The position numbers were made by a program, and so were the translations under genes. Below are positions 1 through 7,345 of a DNA stretch of 12,634 nucleotides, in pieces. Each line of letters begins with the position of its first letter. Within the stretch, counting starts at the first letter, position 1. The stretch spans positions 1 to 12,634 of the forward strand of contig CAZRJG010000066.1 in assembly GCA_964600365.1 (NCBI GenBank), given 5' to 3'. This DNA comes from GCA-020352575 sp964600365. GTDB lineage: Bacteria > Actinomycetota > Acidimicrobiia > Spongiisociales > JAENVV01. The notes under the pieces are model-generated. The model ran no database searches. It saw only the letters and a program-made list of their open reading frames with translations, and was not told the DNA's origin.

Positions 1-1507
<1,507 letters not shown>

Positions 1508-1579
1508 GTGTGACTCCCATCTCGACGTTGGACGCCCCGAACACTACGTAGTTCCCCAGGGGGGGTGCGTCGGTCGGCC

Positions 1580-1627
1580 CGCCACGCTGGCGCATGCATC
1601 TCCCTCGGGATGTGCTGCTCCCACGAG
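1580..1627 (-). terminator. Two GC-rich hairpins after ilvC, possible terminator
   Basis: Downstream of the ilvC stop, the minus-strand transcript can form a stem CTCG/CGAG plus GGA/TCC with a small bulge (1604-1627), then a CGCCA/TGGCG stem with a 3-nt loop (1580-1592). No T-run follows, so this is not a classic intrinsic terminator. GC hairpins without a U-tract are a common ending in high-GC actinobacteria. It could end the ilvC message before acs or be chance structure. Confidence 0.3.
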
Positions 1628-1657
1628 GGCGAACTACCTGCGTTTTGGAGTTGGTGC

Positions 1658-2659
1658 CTAGGGCGTCTTGGGATCGAGGAACGGCATCATCGCCCGGAGG
1701 GCCTGGCCGACCTGCTCGATTTCATGGTCCTGCTCCGACGCCCGCATGGCGACGAGGCTGGGTGAGTCCGACTGCGTGTCGGCGAGGAACTCGCGGGCGA
1801 AGTGTCCGGAGCGGATCTCCTCGAGGACCTCCTTCATCGCCTGCTTCGACGACGCGGGCACGATCCGCGGTCCACGGGTGTAGTCGCCGTACTCAGCGGT
1901 GTCGGAGATCGAGTACCGCATCCACGAAAGGCCACCTTCGTAGAGCAGGTCCACGATGAGCTTCAGTTCGTGGAGCGTCTCGAAGTACGCCGACTCGGGC
2001 TGGTAGCCAGCCTCGACGAGGGTCTCGAACGCCGCCTTGATCAGTTCGGAGACACCGCCGCAGAGGATCACCTGCTCACCGAACAGGTCGGTCTCGGTTT
2101 CCTCCTCGAAAGTCGTCTGCAGCACGCCGGCGCGGGCTCCGCCGATGGCTGAGGCGTAGGCGAGACCGAGGGGATGGGCGTTGCCGGTTGCGTCCTGGTG
2201 CACGGCGATGAGGCATGGGACCCCGGAGCCCTCCTCGTAGGTGCGCCGGACGAGGTGGCCAGGTCCCTTCGGGGCGACCATCACGACGTCGATGTCGGCG
2301 GGGGGCTCGATCACACCGAAGTGGATGTTGAAGCCGTGGGCGAAGAAGAGCGCCATGCCCGCGGAGAGATGGGGGGCCACCTCCTGGTGGTACAGCGTCC
2401 CCATGTGCTGGTCGGGGACGAGGAGCATCACGATGTCGGCGGCCTCGGTGGCCTCGGCCGGGGTCATGACGCGGACCCCGTACTCCTCGGCCTCGGCGCG
2501 CGATGCCGAACCCTCGCGGAGGCCGACCACGACGTCGATGCCGGAGTCGAACAGGTTGAGGGCGTGCGCGTGCCCCTGCGAACCGAACCCGATCACGGCA
2601 ACGGTCTTGCCGGCGAGGAGGGAGGTATCGGCGTCGTTCTCGTAGTAGATGGTGGCCAT
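1658..2659 (-). CDS. ilvC: Ketol-acid reductoisomerase, class I (ilvC)
   Basis: This enzyme converts acetolactate or acetohydroxybutyrate to the dihydroxy-acid by an Mg2+-dependent alkyl shift and NAD(P)H reduction, the second common step to valine, isoleucine and leucine. The 333-residue length fits the short class I family. The Rossmann motif GFGSQG is at 24-29. The cofactor loop LREGSASRAEAEE (about 48-59) carries the Arg and two Ser that usually bind the NADPH 2'-phosphate, so NADPH is the likely cofactor. The metal and substrate residues are all present: H108, K131, D191 and E195 (ETDLFGEQ), E227 and E231 (FETLHE), and S252 (SISDT). ATG at 2659 has AAGGA 5 nt upstream. No ilvB, ilvN or leuA is beside it, so it stands alone here. 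It is divergent from the MFS transporter. Confidence 0.97.
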   Translation of the reverse strand: MATIYYENDADTSLLAGKTVAVIGFGSQGHAHALNLFDSGIDVVVGLREGSASRAEAEEYGVRVMTPAEATEAADIVMLLVPDQHMGTLYHQEVAPHLSAGMALFFAHGFNIHFGVIEPPADIDVVMVAPKGPGHLVRRTYEEGSGVPCLIAVHQDATGNAHPLGLAYASAIGGARAGVLQTTFEEETETDLFGEQVILCGGVSELIKAAFETLVEAGYQPESAYFETLHELKLIVDLLYEGGLSWMRYSISDTAEYGDYTRGPRIVPASSKQAMKEVLEEIRSGHFAREFLADTQSDSPSLVAMRASEQDHEIEQVGQALRAMMPFLDPKTP

Positions 2660-2686
2660 GGCGGTCCTTCGTCGTGTTGGTCGGCG

Positions 2687-2692
2687 ATGATA
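2687..2692 (-). promoter_or_regulatory. Candidate -10 box of ilvC (TATCAT)
   Basis: On the minus strand TATCAT matches TATAAT at five of six positions. It would place the transcript start near 2680, giving a leader of about 20 nt that contains the ilvC AAGGA ribosome site. No good -35 hexamer is visible at 16-18 bp. Confidence 0.5.
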
Positions 2693-2709
2693 GGGGCAGC
2701 ATCACCCCT
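2692..2709. promoter_or_regulatory. Inverted repeat AGGGG-N8-CCCCT beside the ilvC -10 box
   Basis: Perfect 5-bp arms (2692-2696 and 2705-2709) with an 8-nt centre lie just upstream of the ilvC -10 box, in the -35/-10 spacer region. The position fits a repressor operator or an activator site. The arms are short and no regulator is encoded nearby, so this is only a candidate. Confidence 0.3.
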
Positions 2710-2722
2710 CATGGAGGTTCGC

Positions 2723-2728
2723 TAGTTT
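2723..2728 (+). promoter_or_regulatory. Candidate -10 box of the MFS gene (TAGTTT)
   Basis: TAGTTT fits the actinobacterial TAnnnT -10 pattern. The transcript start would fall near 2735, leaving a leader of about 29 nt with GAAGGA just before ATG 2764. No clear -35 is seen. Confidence 0.4.
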
Positions 2729-2744
2729 GTGCGAGGAATCACAA
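2727..2744. promoter_or_regulatory. CRP/GlxR-like operator, TTGTG-N8-CACAA
   Basis: The 16-bp core at 2728-2743 reads TGTGC-GAGGAA-TCACA. It differs from the CRP/GlxR consensus TGTGA-N6-TCACA at one base, and the outer T/A pair extends the symmetry to 18 bp. It overlaps the end of the MFS candidate -10 box and the expected transcript start, so a CRP-family protein bound here would most simply repress the transporter. From the ilvC side the centre is about 55 bp upstream of the predicted start, a place where activation is possible. This is a sequence match only. Confidence 0.45.
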
Positions 2745-2763
2745 CTCAGCGAGAAGGAAGCAC

Positions 2764-4080
2764 ATGAGTACCTCCCGTTGGCCGGTCGTCGCCGGCGCCA
2801 TCCTCATCCAACTGTGCCTCGGGGCCATCTACGCATGGTCCGTGTTCACCCCCGGGCTCAAGGAAGCGGGATGGAGCAACCTCGACACGCAGATCGTCTT
2901 CGCCCTCGGGCTGGCGATGTTCGCGCTGGTCATGGTGTTCGCAGGAAAGCGCCTCGCCACATGGGGCCCGCGTAGGTTGGCTGTCCTCGGCGGCCTCGTC
3001 CTCGGTGGCGGGTACGTGATCGCCGGTTTCGACGGGGGCACGAACTTCTGGCTCGTCCTCCTCGGGGTCGGCCTCGTCGGCGGGGCGGGCATCGGTCTCG
3101 GATACGTGGTCCCGATCGCCGTCGGTGTGCGTTGGTTCCCCGACCACAAAGGACTGATCACCGGCGTTGCGGTGGCCGGGTTCGGCTTCGGCGCGATGGG
3201 ATGGGTGAAGCTTGCCGGGTCCTGGGGCAACCTCATCGAGCGCGCCGGCATCGGCGCGACCTTCATGATCTATGGGGCGGCGTTCGCCGCGCTCGTCCTT
3301 GCAGGCTCGGCGTTCATGAAGATGCCACCGAGGGGCTGGCTCCCGGAGGGATTCGTCCCCCCCGAGGCCGCGGGGGCGGGGGGCGAGGAGTACACGTCCG
3401 TCGAGATGCTCCGCACGCCGCAGTTCCACCTCATCTCGGTTGCCTTCTTCGTGACCGCTGGCGCCGGCCTCATGGCCATCGGCCTCATGAAGCTCTACCC
3501 CATCGAAGCACTCGAGGCGAACGGCCTCGAGTCGGTGCAGGCGAGCGCCGTGGCCGGCACGGCGATGGCGGTCTTCTTCTCGCTTGCCAATGGGGTGGGG
3601 CGGATCGTGTGGGGTGAACTGAGTGATCGCCTCGGCCGGCGGCGTTCGGTCATCATCAACACCGCGTCGCAGGGAGTCCTCTTCCTCCTCTTCACCCAGA
3701 TGGCGGGCTCGACCGGGATGCTCTACCTCGCCGCGACGCTCATCGGCTTCAACTACGGCGGGGCATTTGCGATCTTCCCCTCGATCACGGCCGACGCGTT
3801 CGGGAACAAGTCCGTGGGTCTCAACTACCCGTGGGTCTTCCTCTCCTACGGCGCTGGGGGAATCGTCTTCCCGATCCTCGGCGGGTGGCTCGGCGACCTC
3901 GGCAACTTCCCACTTGCGTTCACCATCTGCGGTGTTGCGTGCCTGGTGGGCGCCGGAGCGGGGTGGGTGCTGCGCGCCCCCCATCATGACGAGGCCGAGA
4001 AGGCCTTCAGCATGAAGGGCTTCATGGACCAGTTGCACGTCGGAAATGGGCGCGAGGGCGTCAAGGCAGGGCGCGCGTAG
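2764..4080 (+). CDS. OFA-family MFS transporter (oxalate/formate antiporter type)
   Basis: This 438-residue inner-membrane protein has about 12 hydrophobic segments and belongs to the major facilitator superfamily. Family signs are the GAIYAWSVFTPGL N-terminus (20-32), WFPDHKGLITGVAVAGFG (124-141), a second-half loop GELSDRLGRRR (284-294, MFS motif A), and FNYGGAFAIFPSITADAFG (329-347). These mark the OFA group, whose known members move oxalate, formate or other small monocarboxylates. A hydrophilic linker at about 188-213 joins the two six-helix halves. ATG 2764 was chosen over an ATG 30 codons upstream because GAAGGA sits 7 nt before it, the upstream residues are not membrane-like, and the candidate promoter falls between the two. 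The nearby acs makes acetate or a related acid a reasonable guess, but the substrate cannot be read from sequence. It overlaps the ABC gene tail to tail. Confidence 0.9.
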   Translation: MSTSRWPVVAGAILIQLCLGAIYAWSVFTPGLKEAGWSNLDTQIVFALGLAMFALVMVFAGKRLATWGPRRLAVLGGLVLGGGYVIAGFDGGTNFWLVLLGVGLVGGAGIGLGYVVPIAVGVRWFPDHKGLITGVAVAGFGFGAMGWVKLAGSWGNLIERAGIGATFMIYGAAFAALVLAGSAFMKMPPRGWLPEGFVPPEAAGAGGEEYTSVEMLRTPQFHLISVAFFVTAGAGLMAIGLMKLYPIEALEANGLESVQASAVAGTAMAVFFSLANGVGRIVWGELSDRLGRRRSVIINTASQGVLFLLFTQMAGSTGMLYLAATLIGFNYGGAFAIFPSITADAFGNKSVGLNYPWVFLSYGAGGIVFPILGGWLGDLGNFPLAFTICGVACLVGAGAGWVLRAPHHDEAEKAFSMKGFMDQLHVGNGREGVKAGRA

Positions 4081-4870
4081 CGTGCCATCGGTCGCCCTCG
4101 CGGCAGACCGTGAGGCCCATGCCGAACGTCTCGCTCACCGCGTCCGAGGTGAGCGTGTGGTCGATGGGCCCCGCGGCCACGATCCGTCCCCCGGACATGA
4201 GGACGATGTGGTGGAACCCCGGCGGGATCTCCTCGACGTGGTGCGTCACCAGCACGGTCGGTGGTGACGTGTCATCGGCTGCGAAGCCCCCGAGGGCGGC
4301 GACCAGGTGCTCACGGGCGCCCAGGTCGAGGCCGGTGGTTGCCTCGTCGAGAAGAAGGAGGTCGGGGCTCGTCATGAGGCTCCTGGCCACCATGACCCGC
4401 TGGCGTTCGCCGGCGGACATCGTCCCGAAGGCCTGGTCGGCGAGGTACCCGGCGGCAAATCGCTCCAGCAGTGCTCGTGCCCGATCCCAGTCCGCGTCGA
4501 CGTACTCGTGGAACCGGGTGGCCACGAATGAGGCGTGCTTGCCCGTCACCACGATCTCGAGCCCGGTGAATCGGTCCTTGACGTGGGCCCGGGGCCCCAT
4601 GCCGGCGTAGCCGATCCGCTCGCGGAGGGGGCGGACGTCGAAGGTGCCCCGAATGCGCCCGAAGATGCGCACCGTGCCCGACGTGGGTGGGAGATAGGTG
4701 GAGGCGACCTGGAGCATCGTGGTCTTCCCGGCCCCATTTGGCCCGAAGACGATCCACCTCTCGGATTCCCGCACCGTCCAGGTGGCACCGTCGAGGATGT
4801 GCGCTCCGTGCCGGACGACGGAGACGTCCTCGAGGGCCACCACCTCGCTTCCCGTGGGTGCGTCTGTCAT
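4061..4870 (-). CDS. Stand-alone ABC ATPase, COG1119 (ModF/PhrA/YlmA)-like
   Basis: This 269-residue soluble nucleotide-binding protein has Walker A GPNGAGKT (43-50), signature MSAGERQ (151-157), Walker B LLLLDEAT with D175 and E176, a D-loop GLDLG, and the switch histidine in VLVTHH (H210). The Q-loop region (IGYAGMGPR, 87-94) has no obvious glutamine. The stretch TVLVTHHVEEIPPGF and the C-terminal tail after the ATPase core resemble the COG1119 group, whose partners and transport role are poorly known. No membrane permease gene is next to it. The frame is open up to 5005, but that start would overlap the divergent gene. ATG 4870 was chosen because a TACCGT box lies exactly 7 nt upstream, fitting a leaderless message, and because the ABC core begins soon after. 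An ATG 14 codons earlier is the main alternative. The last 20 bp overlap the MFS gene. Confidence 0.88.
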   Translation of the reverse strand: MTDAPTGSEVVALEDVSVVRHGAHILDGATWTVRESERWIVFGPNGAGKTTMLQVASTYLPPTSGTVRIFGRIRGTFDVRPLRERIGYAGMGPRAHVKDRFTGLEIVVTGKHASFVATRFHEYVDADWDRARALLERFAAGYLADQAFGTMSAGERQRVMVARSLMTSPDLLLLDEATTGLDLGAREHLVAALGGFAADDTSPPTVLVTHHVEEIPPGFHHIVLMSGGRIVAAGPIDHTLTSDAVSETFGMGLTVCREGDRWHATRALP

Positions 4871-4877
4871 CGCGCGC

Positions 4878-4883
4878 ACGGTA
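4878..4883 (-). promoter_or_regulatory. -10 box (TACCGT) for leaderless ABC ATPase gene
   Basis: TACCGT fits TAnnnT and is 7 nt from ATG 4870, so the transcript would begin at or next to the A of the start codon. No Shine-Dalgarno sequence precedes this ATG, which agrees with leaderless translation. It supports 4870 as the start. Confidence 0.45.
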
Positions 4884-4916
4884 CCCGCCGAAGGGCCGTC
4901 CCCCGTCATCGGCAGC

Positions 4917-4933
4917 GCCCGTGGTCCACGGGC
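4917..4933. promoter_or_regulatory. Perfect 17-nt palindrome GCCCGTGG-T-CCACGGGC
   Basis: Two 8-bp arms with a single central base lie in the 91-bp spacer between the divergent ABC and PD-(D/E)xK-like genes. The centre (4925) is about 37 bp upstream of the predicted rightward transcript start and about 55 bp upstream of the leftward one. This is operator-like placement over the rightward -35 region. The binding protein is unknown and no regulator gene is adjacent. A hairpin role is less likely, because the site lies upstream of both predicted transcripts. Confidence 0.5.
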
Positions 4934-4949
4934 CTCGTCTGAGTCGCCG

Positions 4950-4955
4950 TAGGCT
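4950..4955 (+). promoter_or_regulatory. -10 box (TAGGCT) for leaderless gene at 4962
   Basis: TAGGCT is followed by six bases and then ATG 4962, so the transcript should start at the ATG. The layout TAGGnT-N6-ATG recurs at 10259 before the 5'-nucleotidase gene. There is no Shine-Dalgarno sequence. Confidence 0.5.
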
Positions 4956-4961
4956 GGCACC

Positions 4962-5579
4962 ATGGACATCGCGGTCAACCTCGTCGAGGCATACCTGAGG
5001 CTCACCGGCTACCTCACGCTCTCTGAACTGGAGATACACGCCCGGAACGAGGACGGCACGTACCGCACGGTCACGGACGTCGACATCGTCGCCCTCCGGT
5101 TCCCGGGGGAGACACTCATCGCCGAGTCCGATGTGGTGGACGACCACCAGGTCCTGCTCGCCGAGGACCCGGTGCTCCTCCTCGAGGATGACGTGATCGA
5201 CCTCATCATCGGAGAGGTGAAGCAGGGCGATGCGGTATTCAACCCCGGGCTTCGCTCCCACCCCACGCTCCACTCGGTGCTCCGGCGGGTCGAGTGGCTC
5301 TACGCCCACGGGATCGCGCAGCCGATGGAGGACCTCATCGACCACTGTGTGTCCCGGGCAGAGGCTCGTGGCGGTGGGACGATCCGAGCCCGACTCGTCG
5401 CGTTCGGGCAGGCTCCCACGAACGACCTCCACACCGTCAACCTCGACCACATCGTGATGGCCATGACCGGGTTCATGAGGCGGTACGACCACGTCCTCCA
5501 CCCCCACAACTTCAAGGATCCGGCCCCGGCGCTCCTCCAGCTCCTCCAGAAGGTGGGTGTGCAGCTGCGGGACGGTTGA
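4962..5579 (+). CDS. Unknown protein with PD-(D/E)xK nuclease-like residue pattern
   Basis: I do not recognise a named family for this 205-residue, acidic, soluble protein. The first 90 residues carry an order seen in PD-(D/E)xK nucleases: a helix with glutamates (LTLSELEIHAR, E22/E24), a strand with aspartates (RTVTDVDIVALRFPG, D39/D41), then a hydrophobic strand ending in ExK (LIIGEVKQG, E85 and K87). Mg2+-dependent nucleases of that fold use such a D...ExK set. The C-terminal part is helical and ends LLQLLQKVGVQLRDG. There is no signal peptide or membrane segment. The start at 4962 has a TAGGCT box 6 nt upstream. It is divergent from the ABC ATPase and convergent with egtD, with 11 bp between the stops. 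The nuclease reading is inference from motifs; a non-catalytic member of the fold or an unrelated protein is possible. Confidence 0.75.
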   Translation: MDIAVNLVEAYLRLTGYLTLSELEIHARNEDGTYRTVTDVDIVALRFPGETLIAESDVVDDHQVLLAEDPVLLLEDDVIDLIIGEVKQGDAVFNPGLRSHPTLHSVLRRVEWLYAHGIAQPMEDLIDHCVSRAEARGGGTIRARLVAFGQAPTNDLHTVNLDHIVMAMTGFMRRYDHVLHPHNFKDPAPALLQLLQKVGVQLRDG

Positions 5580-5590
5580 CCCCCGCCCGG

Positions 5591-6583
5591 TCATGGGGTG
5601 GGGCGTGCAAGCAGGAGCCCGAACCACCCCCTGGAGTCCGTCGCCCACCAGTCGACGGCCAACCCGGTGGCCGCCAGTTCCCCCGTGATGCCCTCGCGCG
5701 TGAACTTCGTCGAATGCTCCGTGTGGATGCGCTCACCCTCGGCGAAGTCCACGACCATGTCGAGCGCGTCGATGCGGGCGGTGATCTGCCTCGTGGCCTC
5801 GAGCCACATGTCGACGCAGTGCAACGTGGGATTCCAAGTCACCCGGTGTGCGAAGTCCTCGACGGGGAGGTTCCCGTCGAGTTCCCGGTTCACGACCCCC
5901 AGGACATTGCGGTTGAATGCCGCGGTGACTCCCTCGGGCTCGTCGTAGGCCTCCGACAGGATCTCCCAGTCCTTCTCGAGGTCGACGCCGAGCAGGAGAT
6001 GGTCGCCGGGATCGAGCATCCGGGAGATCTCGCCGAGGAGCCGCTCCCGTTCGCGCGGAGGGAAATTGCCGATGGTCGAGCCGAGGAACGCGACGAGGCG
6101 TGGGCCGGTGCGTGGAACGAGGTGGAGGTCGTGGATGAAGTCGGCGACGTACCCGTCGACGCGGAGCCAGGCGAAGTCCTCCCGGAGCCTCTCGACCGCG
6201 GCTCGTACTGCGTCCTCCGAGATGTCGAGCGGGATGTACCTGGCCGATGGGTCCAGCTCACCCATCGCCCGGAGCAGGGTGTCCGTCTTGCGAGAGGAGC
6301 CGGAACCGAGCTCGATGAGCTCGCGGGGGTGTGCCACCTCCATGATGCGCGATGCCCCGGTGGAGAGGATCTCCAGCTCCGAGTCCGTGAGGTAGTAGGA
6401 CTCGAGCCGTGTGATGTGGTCGAAGAGCTCGGACCCCCTGGCGTCGTAGAAGTACTTCGGGGGGAGTGCCTTCTGGGTCGAGGCGAGTCCCCTTCGGACG
6501 TCGTCGGCGAGCATCGTGCGGTGGTCCAGGGGTTCGGAGATCCGACCGATCCGCGCCGGGGCCACCCGTTGGGTGTGGGTCAC
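5591..6583 (-). CDS. egtD: L-histidine N-alpha-methyltransferase (EgtD)
   Basis: EgtD transfers three methyl groups from SAM to the histidine alpha-amino group, giving hercynine, the first committed ergothioneine intermediate. At 330 residues it is close to the 321 of the M. smegmatis enzyme. The SAM motif ELGSGSSRKT is at 91-100 and LDISEDA at 119-125. Known histidine-binding positions recur with a constant offset of about 7: Y46 (KYFYDARGS), Y63 (ESYYLTDSE), N173 (STIGNFPPRER), Y213 (EAYD), E289 and S291 (IHTEHSTKF). The frame opens further upstream, but GTG 6583 is clearly the start: its GTG overlaps the egtC TGA as GTGA, and GGAGG sits 4 nt before it (6588-6592) inside egtC. This implies translational coupling. 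It is the last gene of the operon and ends 11 bp from the convergent unknown gene. Confidence 0.96.
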   Translation of the reverse strand: MTHTQRVAPARIGRISEPLDHRTMLADDVRRGLASTQKALPPKYFYDARGSELFDHITRLESYYLTDSELEILSTGASRIMEVAHPRELIELGSGSSRKTDTLLRAMGELDPSARYIPLDISEDAVRAAVERLREDFAWLRVDGYVADFIHDLHLVPRTGPRLVAFLGSTIGNFPPRERERLLGEISRMLDPGDHLLLGVDLEKDWEILSEAYDEPEGVTAAFNRNVLGVVNRELDGNLPVEDFAHRVTWNPTLHCVDMWLEATRQITARIDALDMVVDFAEGERIHTEHSTKFTREGITGELAATGLAVDWWATDSRGWFGLLLARPTP

Positions 6584-7344
6584 AGGTCCTCCAGCGAGAT
6601 GGCGTCCCGGTCCACGGCCACGACACGGTCGGCGGCGACCGCGTCCCAGCCGGCATCGTCGAGGGGTTCGGACGCCACCCAACGGGCCGACCCCGAGGCC
6701 TTGGACCAGAGCGAACTGGGCTCGACGTCCCGCGCCGTCCGCACGGCAGCGATGGTGGTGCGGTCGACGAGCGCGAGGTTGAGGCCGCATCGGACGTCAT
6801 GTCGTTCACACACCGCCAGGACCTGGTCGGCCGCCGCCCGCAACCCGGCGGTGAGGCTCCCTCGAGAGAGCGCCTCCGAGATCGCCAGCCGCACCACGAC
6901 GAGCGAGTCGCTGATCGCCGGGAGGGAGGAGAACGCCTCAGGGGAGAGCAGCCCCACGAGGTCCCGCCCGACGGCACCCGAGAATCCCTCTACCCACCCG
7001 TTATGGGTGCCCGCGATGCCGTCGAACACGAATGGCTGGACGTGGTCCGGCCCGAACGGGATCCCGGGAGTGGCATTCCGGATGGCCGCGAGCACAGAGG
7101 TGGCGTGCAGGCGGCGACTCAATGCAGGGAGGTTTGGGTCTGACCACGGGGGCCGTTCGCTCCGATACAAGAGTGGCTCCGGGTCGCCCTCCCGCCACCA
7201 GGCGACACCCGTGCCGTCGACGTTCACATGGCCCGAGACGAGCTGCCGTGGTGCGAATGCCTGTCGCTCGAGGCCGTGGGGCGCGTCGTAGACGAGGTCG
7301 GCGAGTGGGATCGCAGGTCCCCGGTACGCCACGAAGCGACACAT
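6580..7344 (-). CDS. egtC: Gamma-glutamyl hercynylcysteine sulfoxide hydrolase (EgtC)
   Basis: EgtC is a class II glutamine amidotransferase-type (Ntn) hydrolase that removes glutamate from gamma-glutamyl-hercynylcysteine sulfoxide. The 254-residue protein begins MCRFVAYRGP, so after methionine removal Cys2 is the N-terminal nucleophile. GTHNGW at 112-117 supplies the oxyanion-hole Asn and Gly, and the motifs VASEPLDD (223-230) and SDSLVV (145-150) are usual in the family. ATG 7344 is fixed by the need for Cys2 and follows the egtB TGA by one base. The C-terminus overlaps egtD by 4 nt. Its presence indicates that EgtB here uses gamma-glutamylcysteine, not free cysteine, so a gamma-glutamylcysteine synthetase (EgtA) is expected elsewhere in the genome. 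Confidence 0.95.
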   Translation of the reverse strand: MCRFVAYRGPAIPLADLVYDAPHGLERQAFAPRQLVSGHVNVDGTGVAWWREGDPEPLLYRSERPPWSDPNLPALSRRLHATSVLAAIRNATPGIPFGPDHVQPFVFDGIAGTHNGWVEGFSGAVGRDLVGLLSPEAFSSLPAISDSLVVVRLAISEALSRGSLTAGLRAAADQVLAVCERHDVRCGLNLALVDRTTIAAVRTARDVEPSSLWSKASGSARWVASEPLDDAGWDAVAADRVVAVDRDAISLEDL

Positions 7345-7345
7345 T

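Noticed and set aside
2746..4038. 430-residue minus-strand open frame opposite the MFS gene
   Set aside because: High-GC shadow frame. The plus strand encodes a coherent 12-helix transporter with family motifs, and the minus product is a charged low-complexity string.
5532..5549. Tandem 9-bp repeat CTCCTCCAG x2
   Set aside because: It lies within coding sequence and simply encodes LLQLLQ in the C-terminal helix of the unknown protein.
5580..5605. C-rich then G-rich stretch between the 4962 gene and egtD as a terminator
   Set aside because: The arms pair only imperfectly, no T-run follows, and most of it lies in the egtD coding end.
4311..5648. 445-residue minus-strand open frame crossing the ABC and unknown genes
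   Set aside because: It spans two convincing divergent genes and their promoter region in another frame, with no recognisable domain.
5294..7291. 665-residue plus-strand open frame across egtD and egtC
   Set aside because: Long open frames opposite real genes are expected at this GC content. EgtD and EgtC catalytic residues on the minus strand are decisive.
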